Positions 7,676 to 12,346 of a DNA stretch of 12,346 nucleotides are shown one piece after another. Position numbers and translations under genes: made by a program. The stretch comes from Chloroflexota bacterium (GTDB taxonomy: Bacteria > Chloroflexota > Dehalococcoidia > Lucifugimonadales > Australimonadaceae). Numbering within the stretch: the first letter of the stretch is position 1; each line of letters starts with the position of its first letter. Under the pieces are notes generated by a model, which was not told the DNA's origin, ran no database searches, and worked only from the letters and a program-made list of their open reading frames with translations. Location of the stretch: positions 1 through 12,346 of the forward strand of contig JAPOOH010000185.1 in NCBI GenBank assembly GCA_026713505.1, given 5' to 3'.

Positions 7676-7752
7676 CGGGGTGTGGCGCAGTCCGGAAGCG
7701 CACCTGCATGGGGTGCAGGGGGCCGTTGGTTCAAATCCAATCACCCCGACCA
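7676..7752 (+). tRNA. tRNA-Pro (anticodon GGG)
   Basis: A full 77-nt cloverleaf folds. The acceptor stem CGGGGTG pairs with CACCCCG over 7 bp, followed by A73 and an encoded CCA (7750-7752). The D stem GCGC/GCGC has a 9-nt loop containing GG. The anticodon stem CCTGC/GCAGG encloses ATGGGGT with anticodon GGG at 7710-7712, the variable loop is 5 nt, and the T arm has loop TTCAAAT. This tRNA decodes CCC and CCU. The loop closes with A32-U38, a pair known from tRNA-Pro(GGG) and tRNA-Ala(GGC), which supports the assignment. The Ddn-like gene starts 29 nt downstream, so the two are likely on one primary transcript. Confidence 0.95.
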
Positions 7753-7781
7753 TCTCCCAACCCCTCATCGGAGAAAAGCTC

Positions 7782-8210
7782 GTGACGACACCCGGCAACG
7801 GGAAACCTCCGTGGGTGCTCGAGCACCTCGAACACTACCTGGCGACCGACGGCGAGGACGGCCACATGTGGCGCGGAGTGCCGACGCTCCTGCTCACCAC
7901 GACGGGACGGAAGACCGGCAGGTCCATCACGACTCCGCTCATCTACGGCGTGCACGAGGGCCGATGCATCGTCGTCGCCTCCCGCGGCGGCGCGCCGGAC
8001 CACCCCCAGTGGTACTACAACCTCAATGCCAACCCGTCCGTACGCGTCCAGGTGGCCGCAGATAAGTTTGACGCCTCCGCCCGCACCGCCGGACCCGACG
8101 AGAAGCCCGAGCTGTGGCAGCTCATGGCCGGCATCTACCCGCCCTACGACGACTACCAGGCGAAGACCGACCGGGAGATCCCCATGGTCATCCTGGAGCC
8201 CGCCGGGTAG
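7782..8210 (+). CDS. Nitroreductase/deazaflavin-dependent oxidoreductase (Ddn family)
   Basis: This is a 142-residue protein starting at GTG 7782. I chose this start because GGAG (7770-7773) sits 8 nt upstream; the frame is open back into the tRNA, where translation cannot begin sensibly. The family signature is strong. LLLTTTGRKTGRSITTPLIY (residues 36-55) is the phosphate/cofactor-binding turn, followed by VVASRGGAPDHPQWYYNL (64-81) and NANPSVRVQV, the split-barrel core of F420H2-dependent Ddn-like enzymes. The Ddn group reduces nitroimidazoles, quinones or enones using F420H2, and some relatives use FMN. In an F420-making Chloroflexota host, F420 is the more likely cofactor. Length is normal (Ddn about 150). 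It follows tRNA-Pro closely and ends before a hairpin terminator. Confidence 0.88.
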   Translation: MTTPGNGKPPWVLEHLEHYLATDGEDGHMWRGVPTLLLTTTGRKTGRSITTPLIYGVHEGRCIVVASRGGAPDHPQWYYNLNANPSVRVQVAADKFDASARTAGPDEKPELWQLMAGIYPPYDDYQAKTDREIPMVILEPAG

Positions 8211-8238
8211 TCCAGCCCTGCGAACGTGACCGAAGAGA

Positions 8239-8263
8239 GAGGCCGGTAGCTGTTACCGGCCTC
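8239..8263. terminator. Bidirectional hairpin terminator between convergent transcription units
   Basis: The 10-bp perfect stem GAGGCCGGTA/TACCGGCCTC has a 5-nt loop (GCTGT). It lies 28 bp after the Ddn-like stop codon and 52 bp past the stop codon of the minus-strand HTH gene. It is followed by pyrimidine-rich CCTTCTT on the plus strand and TCTCTTC on the minus strand, but not by a pure T run, so efficiency is uncertain. Confidence 0.65.
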
Positions 8264-8315
8264 CCTTCTTCGTGTTGCCTCGGTTTGATGCTGTTGTACG
8301 AGGTGTGGTGTCTCG

Positions 8316-8630
8316 TCAGGCCGCGGCGGGCAGGGGCGTCTGCACGCGACGGAGCGCGCGCTGCACCGTGCGCACGCTGATGCCGAACCGGTCCGCCACC
8401 TCGAACATGTGGAGGTTCTCGTACTGATAGCTCCAGGCGATCTCCTCATCCCGCTCCCGCAGCTTGTACGCCTGGTACCAGGCGGGATCGTCGAACCTGC
8501 AACGCGGCAGGGGACACTCCAGACAGGACATCGACGCCTCGCAGCCGGTATCGGCGTAGCGCATCTGCTCCGGCAGTCCGTCCATGGCCGGGTCTTCACG
8601 CCTGCGTCTCGACTTCGTGTAGATGCTCAT
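8316..8630 (-). CDS. Small four-cysteine, helix-turn-helix DNA-binding protein
   Basis: This is a 104-residue protein. The start at ATG 8630 is fixed by a strong AGGAGG 5 nt upstream; the longer frame to 8708 has no such site. After a basic tail (KSRRRRE) comes a compact cysteine cluster, C30-x5-C36-x2-C39-x4-C44, within GCEASMSCLECPLPRCRFDD. It could hold zinc or an iron-sulfur cluster. After an acidic linker, residues 64-98 form a helix-turn-helix like sigma-70 region 4: IAWSYQYENLHMFEVADRFG then ISVRTVQRALRRV. I recognise a CPLPxC-plus-HTH architecture as frequent in Chloroflexota but know of no assigned function. It lies 77 bp downstream of the terminase-like gene on the same strand with no separate promoter seen, so it probably shares the SOS-type promoter. 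It could be a regulator of the cassette or a recruiter of the larger protein to DNA. Confidence 0.75.
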   Translation of the reverse strand: MSIYTKSRRRREDPAMDGLPEQMRYADTGCEASMSCLECPLPRCRFDDPAWYQAYKLRERDEEIAWSYQYENLHMFEVADRFGISVRTVQRALRRVQTPLPAAA

Positions 8631-8707
8631 CGCTTCCTCCTTCCGGTCATTCCGCTTCATAACGGCTATCCATTCGTTCTTCGGTTCAGTCATCCAGGCA
8701 ACACGCA

Positions 8708-10021
8708 TCAGGACGCCATGGCTATGGGGAACGCCATCTGCTGCTCTCCCGCCTGCTCCGCGTCCTCACTGGCAAGCATCGAAACCCCCTCCAGGAACCC
8801 CTCATCCTGCCCCTCGACCGCGACAACGAACCCCCGCGATTCGCTGAGGCGAAGCACCGCCCAGTCCATCTCGCGGCGGAGCGCCCGGTACTCTATCGAG
8901 CCGTCCGGCGCGTAGAACGAAAGCCGCGCAGTGAGCGCCGCCGCGGTAACGGCGGACGACTCGCGCTCCCGTTGGCGGGACGTCTCCGGCAGCCACCGCA
9001 CGCATCCAGGCTTCAGGCTCTGCTCCAGCAGGCCCTTCACCTGCCCGTCATCCCTGCCGCGGACCCTCGCCAGCAGGTTCTCGCAGGGCCAGACCTTCTC
9101 CACGAAGCGCTTGATTCCCCCGACGAGCGACGGTGCGTCCGCCGCCTCGATCCACTTGTGGTCGAGCACACGCAACCCGCCCGTCGTCCGGGATGCCACG
9201 GTGACGACAGCCATCGCCCCTGTCCCGTGGAACACGCCTGCTTCCGGCACCCGCGTTACCACGACCGACGCCGTCAGGCTGCCCGCTTCGCCCAGCCTCC
9301 GCGGCCCACCGCTCCCGAATAGGGCGCGCAGCAGCTCGCGCGGGAACGCCGGAGCACCCGTGAAGACCGGCCGGAGCGCGTAGCCAGTCTCGAACTCTGG
9401 ATGCGCTTCGCCGAGCCGCTCGCGTTCGACATCGACACGCCCCTCGTAACCCGGCAGCTCCGCCTTCACCCTGTCCAGCGGGACACGGCAGTGCCTGCGC
9501 ACTTCTCCCGTTGAGGCTTGCCTATTGGTTAGCTTGACCTGTTCGAACGGCGTCTCCCCATTCCACGGACGCCCGTAGAACACGAGCGTCGCGCCCGAGG
9601 CGCCCGCGATCTCCCGCAACCGCGACATCTCGAACGGGCTGAGGAGGTGAGCGTCGACCGCCTGTATCAGTTCGAACCGGCCGTCCATGCGCCTGAGGTC
9701 CTCGGGCGCGGCATACATCACCTCCGCGCGGCCCAGGCGTACGCACTCGCGCCCATCCGACCACAGACCCTTCAATGAGCTCCCCCGCAGGTGACGGATG
9801 AGCCGCCCCTTCACATCCGCCTGCACCTCCGGAACGACGCGGAGCGATGCCCCACCCGCGTTCACGTTCACGCTCATCACCAGCATCTCCAACTGGGAGA
9901 CCAGTTCGGTGACCCCCGCTCCAAGCGGCATCTCCACCGTGAACTCTGACCCCCGCTGACTCAACACGTCCGAGGCAACCACACTTGCTATCTCCCGCTG
10001 ATATGTCGTTGGCGTCTTCAT
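8708..10021 (-). CDS. Degenerate phage large-terminase-like protein (pseudo-ATPase/pseudo-nuclease), SOS-type promoter
   Basis: This is a 437-residue protein. The start at ATG 10021 has GGGAG 7 nt upstream. It is collinear, in my reading, with large terminases common in Chloroflexota. Residues 27-48 correspond to the Walker A strand (normally RQxGK-N/T-E), but here the loop is LGAGVTE with V37 instead of lysine. Residues 116-128 are the Walker B strand, reading VDAHLL where DEAxxx is expected. ATLVFYGRPW (144-153) matches motif III. LDRVKAELPGYEG, then ERERLGEAHPEFETGYALRP (199-218), matches the linker before the RNase H-like nuclease. There, the first and second aspartate positions are VVVTR (253-257) and ARVRG (318-322); only a GQDEG (404-408) resembles the third. 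Catalysis by ATP or metal is therefore doubtful. No other packaging genes are present. Alternatives: an eroding prophage relic, or an unrelated P-loop protein such as ImuA. Confidence 0.65.
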   Translation of the reverse strand: MKTPTTYQREIASVVASDVLSQRGSEFTVEMPLGAGVTELVSQLEMLVMSVNVNAGGASLRVVPEVQADVKGRLIRHLRGSSLKGLWSDGRECVRLGRAEVMYAAPEDLRRMDGRFELIQAVDAHLLSPFEMSRLREIAGASGATLVFYGRPWNGETPFEQVKLTNRQASTGEVRRHCRVPLDRVKAELPGYEGRVDVERERLGEAHPEFETGYALRPVFTGAPAFPRELLRALFGSGGPRRLGEAGSLTASVVVTRVPEAGVFHGTGAMAVVTVASRTTGGLRVLDHKWIEAADAPSLVGGIKRFVEKVWPCENLLARVRGRDDGQVKGLLEQSLKPGCVRWLPETSRQRERESSAVTAAALTARLSFYAPDGSIEYRALRREMDWAVLRLSESRGFVVAVEGQDEGFLEGVSMLASEDAEQAGEQQMAFPIAMAS

Positions 10022-10038
10022 CTCCCTACTCCCATACA

Positions 10039-10050
10039 GAACGTATGTGC
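10039..10050. promoter_or_regulatory. LexA-type SOS box 1 (one mismatch), in the leader
   Basis: GAACGTATGTGC matches GAAC-N4-GTTC except at one base of the right half (GTGC). It lies 31 bp from box 2, about +8 to +19 of the predicted transcript. Alone it would be weak evidence; the regular spacing with two perfect boxes makes it credible. Confidence 0.55.
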
Positions 10051-10063
10051 TACGCTGCCCCGC

Positions 10064-10092
10064 ATAGTAGAACGGTTGTTCTAGGCTGTCAA
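10064..10092 (-). promoter_or_regulatory. Strong sigma-70-type promoter of the terminase-like/HTH operon
   Basis: On the minus strand a perfect -35 TTGACA (10092-10087), a 17-bp spacer and -10 TACTAT (10069-10064, 4 of 6) are seen. The predicted start near 10057 leaves a leader of about 36 nt before the ATG at 10021. It is the best promoter match I found in the window, and its spacer contains an SOS-type operator. Confidence 0.75.
10070..10081. promoter_or_regulatory. LexA-type SOS box 2 (GAAC-N4-GTTC), in promoter spacer
   Basis: GAACGGTTGTTC is a perfect match to the GAAC-N4-GTTC operator of Gram-positive-type LexA. It abuts the -10 and lies wholly between -35 and -10, so bound LexA would block RNA polymerase. 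Confidence 0.75.
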
Positions 10093-10102
10093 CACCGTTT
10101 TA

Positions 10103-10114
10103 GAACGCATGTTC
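10103..10114. promoter_or_regulatory. LexA-type SOS box 3 (GAAC-N4-GTTC), upstream of -35
   Basis: GAACGCATGTTC is a second perfect match, 33 bp from box 2 (start to start) and ending 11 bp upstream of the -35 on the transcribed orientation. The near-integral number of helical turns puts it on the same DNA face as the others. Confidence 0.7.
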
Positions 10115-10142
10115 CGCAGTTTTCCGGGCATTCCGCTCACTG

Positions 10143-10171
10143 TTGCCGTCCCGCTGCGCAAGGCGTAGGTT
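10143..10171 (+). promoter_or_regulatory. Weak candidate promoter of the arylsulfotransferase-like gene
   Basis: TTGCCG (10143-10148), a 17-bp spacer and TAGGTT (10166-10171) give a modest sigma-70-type match on the plus strand, about 75 bp before the ATG. It does not overlap the SOS boxes. Confidence 0.3.
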
Positions 10172-10247
10172 GTCCGGCAGTTCAGACGGGAGCAGGAGTA
10201 CGCCCCGGCGCGCCGGACGAGCAGCTTCCGAACCCGAGGAGCACATC

Positions 10248-11324
10248 ATGGGCTGGACGAACCATCACCCGAAGGGTCTGCTGTACAACGATCCCGCGAA
10301 AGCCTTCCCGGGCTACACCATCATCTCCATGTCCGGCGGCAAGGACGCCTTCCTCATCGATATGGAAAGCCGCGTCTGCCACCGCTGGCATCGGGACGAG
10401 GGCATCTCCTACGGTTTCCTGCTGGATAATGGAAACCTGCTCTGCAGGACACACTCCAGCGGCGGCTTCCTGCCCCCGCCCGGCACACCCACCGGCATCC
10501 TGGAACTGGACTGGGACAGCAACCTCGTGTGGAGTTACTCGGACCCGCTCGTCCACCACGACTTCGAACGGCTCCCGGACGGGCACACCCTGATGGTGCT
10601 CTACGACCTCATGCCTCAGGACGCGGCACGCCGGGTGCGCGGAGGTCACGGGAGTGTCGAGGAGCCCATGTACGGCGAGCTCGTGCGCGAGGTGGACGCG
10701 GCAGGGGAAACCGTGCGGGAGTGGAGCATGTGGGAGGCGCTCGACCCGGACCAGGACGCCATCTGTCCGATGGAAGGGCGTCACCAGTGGTTGCACCAGA
10801 ACGCCTTGAACCTGACCCTGGACGGCGACCTTCTCGTCAGCTTCCGGCAGACAGACACGGTAGGTATCGTGAGCCGCGAGACCGGACAGTTCACGTGGAA
10901 GTGGGGGCCGGGGGAGATATCACACCAGCACCACCCGACGCAGCTGCCGAACGGACGCATCCTGCTGTTCGATAACGGGCCGCACCGCGGCGGGGCTACC
11001 TACTCCCGCGTCATCGAGGTCGATCCGGAGAGCGGAGGCATCGCCTGGGAGTACACCGGCTCTCCCCCTATCTCGTTCTACAGCTACCACATCAGCGGCG
11101 CGGAACGACAGCCGAACGGCAACACGCTCATCTGTGAGGGCGCGCCGGGACGGCTGTTCGAGGTGACGCCGGACGGCGAGGTTGTGTGGGAATACGTGAA
11201 TCCGCACGTCATACCGGAGGGCGCGCCGATGGGCTCAGGCGGCCCGAACTCCGTCTTCCGCGGGCACCGCTACACCCCGGACCACCCGGCACTCGCCGGG
11301 AAGGACCTGACGCCGCTGGAGTAA
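10248..11324 (+). CDS. Arylsulfotransferase (ASST)-like beta-propeller protein
   Basis: This is a 358-residue protein. The start at ATG 10248 is supported by GGAG 6 nt upstream (10238-10241); the frame is open further left without a site. The sequence is a chain of propeller-blade repeats of the form D/N-G-N/H/R-x-L-L: LLDNGNLL (58-65), LPDGHTLMV (109-117), LDGDLLVSF (191-199), LPNGRILLFDNG (233-244), QPNGNTLICEG (288-298), TPDGEVVWEY (307-316). ASST-like histidine motifs are present at HHDF (103-106), WLHQNAL (181-187) and SHQHHP (225-230). ASSTs move a sulfuryl group between phenolic esters through a histidine intermediate, usually in the periplasm. This protein has no signal peptide and begins MGWTNHHPKG, so it is probably cytoplasmic and may not be a genuine sulfotransferase. 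It is transcribed divergently from the SOS-type cassette. Confidence 0.8.
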   Translation: MGWTNHHPKGLLYNDPAKAFPGYTIISMSGGKDAFLIDMESRVCHRWHRDEGISYGFLLDNGNLLCRTHSSGGFLPPPGTPTGILELDWDSNLVWSYSDPLVHHDFERLPDGHTLMVLYDLMPQDAARRVRGGHGSVEEPMYGELVREVDAAGETVREWSMWEALDPDQDAICPMEGRHQWLHQNALNLTLDGDLLVSFRQTDTVGIVSRETGQFTWKWGPGEISHQHHPTQLPNGRILLFDNGPHRGGATYSRVIEVDPESGGIAWEYTGSPPISFYSYHISGAERQPNGNTLICEGAPGRLFEVTPDGEVVWEYVNPHVIPEGAPMGSGGPNSVFRGHRYTPDHPALAGKDLTPLE

Positions 11325-11363
11325 CCAGGGAGCAGCAGCCGGCACGAACAGCGACCGGCGGGG

Positions 11364-11945
11364 CTAACAGGACAGGGCGATGAGCAGGCTGTTGCGGGGC
11401 TCCGCGCTCATGGGATGGAGGAGTTCTCGACGTGCCAGGTGCATCCGGAGCGCGCCGTCCAGGAAGGCGAGCACGCCGTCGTGCAGGCTGCGTTCCGCGG
11501 CGGCGCGCACCTCCGGCTGAAAGGGATACGCCTTCTCCTTCACGGGGTCCAGCTTATCGGCCACGAAGACCGCCTGCCCCACCGGCGCAAGGTCCGGATG
11601 GGCGGTCGTATGCCAGTGCACGCCCTCCAGCACTTCCGGATCGCGTATCGCGCCGTCCTCGCGGAGCCACCCCGCGCCAACCGGCCCGTGGAGCAGGATG
11701 GGGGCGGCGCGCTCGACAGTGTTGACGGCGATGCCGAGCCGCTCTGCCTCTTCGATCAGCATCCGTCCGGGGATGTGACGGGCAACGTCGTGCGCGGCAG
11801 CGGCGAGGTCGGCGGTTGCGGGGTCGATGCCGTGCGCGGCGGCGAGGTCGCGCGCGATGCCCCGTACCCGCTCGATGTGCGCGCGGAGGCCGTCCGGCAG
11901 CGAGTCGAGACGTGCGATGAGGCTTGGCGGGAGGTCCGTGGTCAT
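11364..11945 (-). CDS. yqeK: YqeK-like HD-domain hydrolase (symmetrical Ap4A hydrolase family)
   Basis: This is a 193-residue HD-domain protein (B. subtilis YqeK is 186). Metal-site residues are in order: H23 in HIERVRG, the H52-D53 doublet in AAAHDVAR, H86 in ILLHGPVGA, H112 in HWHTTAHPDLA, and D130 in VFVADKLDP. LLHGPVGA, HTT and AD-K/R-x-x-P are specific to YqeK rather than to HD proteins in general. The family hydrolyses diadenosine tetraphosphate to two ADP. Start choice: ATG 11945 lies 8 nt after the HIT stop codon; a GTG at 11951 is also possible, adding two residues. Neither has a clear ribosome binding site, which suggests translational coupling to the HIT gene. The C-terminal ~50 residues beyond the HD core are helical and less conserved. 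It ends 39 bp from the convergent ASST-like gene. Confidence 0.88.
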   Translation of the reverse strand: MTTDLPPSLIARLDSLPDGLRAHIERVRGIARDLAAAHGIDPATADLAAAAHDVARHIPGRMLIEEAERLGIAVNTVERAAPILLHGPVGAGWLREDGAIRDPEVLEGVHWHTTAHPDLAPVGQAVFVADKLDPVKEKAYPFQPEVRAAAERSLHDGVLAFLDGALRMHLARRELLHPMSAEPRNSLLIALSC

Positions 11946-11953
11946 GGCCACGC

Positions 11954-12301
11954 TCAGCCCATGGGGCCGAGGCGGCGTCCGGCAAGTATGTGGAGGTGGA
12001 AGTGGGGCACTTCCTGACCGGAGTCCGGCCCCTGGTTCGCGACGAGGCGGTAGCCGGCGTCGGTGGCCCCGAGACTGCGCGCTATGCCGGGTGCGGCTTC
12101 GACGCAGTGGGCGGCAGCGGCGACGGGGCCCGCTTCCGCGTCTGCGAGCGCCTCGACGTGCTCGTGGGGTATGACCAGGATGTGCGTTGGGGCCTTCGGG
12201 TTTATGTCGCGTATGGCGAAGATAGTGCCATCGTCGAAGAGCTTCTCGGCAGGGATCTCCCCCTGCCCGATCTTGCAGAAGATGCAGTTGGGGTCAGCCA
12301 T
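11954..12301 (-). CDS. HIT-family (HINT/PKCI-like) nucleotide hydrolase
   Basis: This is a 115-residue histidine-triad protein, the normal length for bacterial HINT. The start at ATG 12301 has GGAGG 5 nt upstream. Markers in order are C6-x2-C9 (NCIFCKI), the N-terminal pair that often binds zinc, the strand FAIRDINPKAPTHILVIPHEH, and the triad H100-F-H102-L-H104-I followed by AGR. H102 is the expected nucleophile. HINT enzymes cleave AMP from phosphoramidates and from aminoacyl-adenylates. The stop codon TGA overlaps the immediate upstream region of yqeK, so the two genes form a coupled pair. The upstream 45 bp to the window edge show no gene. Confidence 0.93.
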   Translation of the reverse strand: MADPNCIFCKIGQGEIPAEKLFDDGTIFAIRDINPKAPTHILVIPHEHVEALADAEAGPVAAAAHCVEAAPGIARSLGATDAGYRLVANQGPDSGQEVPHFHLHILAGRRLGPMG

Positions 12302-12346
12302 ATCTGCCTCCGCGCAGAACCGGCCTGCTCCCAGGGGCAGGTCGCG

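Noticed and set aside
8708..10021. Reading the SOS-controlled protein as ImuA (RecA-like mutasome partner).
   Set aside because: SOS control and a loose P-loop-like GAGVTE would fit, but the ordered match to terminase segments (YGRPW, RLGEAHPEFETGYALRP, GQDEG) is better, and no imuB or dnaE2 is adjacent.
8708..10021. Calling the locus a prophage.
   Set aside because: No portal, capsid, tail, integrase or small-terminase gene and no attachment repeats are visible. The tRNA-Pro at 7676-7752 is intact, but I saw no duplicate of its 3' end elsewhere in the window.
10205..10216. 12-bp palindrome CCGGCGCGCCGG in the leader of the ASST-like gene.
   Set aside because: GC-only palindromes of this length are common by chance in such GC-rich DNA, and it is not aligned with any promoter element.
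11325..11363. GCCGG/CCGGC inverted repeat as a terminator between the ASST-like gene and yqeK.
   Set aside because: Only a 5-bp stem with a 12-nt loop and no T run.

Overview
The window is GC-rich bacterial chromosome, most likely from a Chloroflexota lineage (SAR202/Dehalococcoidia-like). This is an inference from four things: a Thr-Pro-rich linker in a large solute-binding lipoprotein, an F420-type (Ddn-family) flavin/deazaflavin reductase, a terminase-like protein of the kind I associate with Chloroflexota, and LexA boxes of the GAAC-N4-GTTC type. No rRNA, CRISPR array, insertion sequence or intact prophage is visible. Genes are dense, and no gene-free stretch exceeds about 230 bp.

Layout. 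Positions 1-2707 (+) hold the C-terminal part of an FAD-dependent amine-oxidase/protoporphyrinogen-oxidase-like enzyme, a tandem DUF1801 protein and a metallo-beta-lactamase-fold hydrolase. A 12-TM MFS exporter follows (2894-4159, +). Convergent to it is a large family-5 peptide-type solute-binding lipoprotein (4195-6339, -) with an extra PsbP-like domain and no permease genes nearby. Next is prfB (6452-7553, -), which keeps the classical CUU-UGA-C programmed +1 frameshift, and divergent from it a tRNA-Pro(GGG) (7676-7752, +) followed after 29 nt by a Ddn-family reductase. A bidirectional hairpin at 8239-8263 closes this block.

The most unusual region is 8316-10114 (-). A single strong sigma-70-type promoter (TTGACA-N17-TACTAT) carries three helically phased LexA/SOS-type boxes: one fills the spacer, one lies upstream of -35 and one lies in the leader. 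It drives a 437-aa protein that is collinear with phage large terminases but has lost the Walker A lysine, the Walker B glutamate and the nuclease aspartates. Downstream in the same apparent transcription unit is a 104-aa protein with a four-cysteine cluster and a C-terminal helix-turn-helix. No capsid, portal or small-terminase gene is near. I read this as a domesticated, DNA-damage-inducible two-gene cassette of unknown function.

After it come a divergently transcribed cytoplasmic arylsulfotransferase-like beta-propeller (10248-11324, +), then a convergent HIT-yqeK pair (12301-11364, -) whose products both belong to families acting on nucleotide phosphoanhydride or phosphoramidate metabolites.
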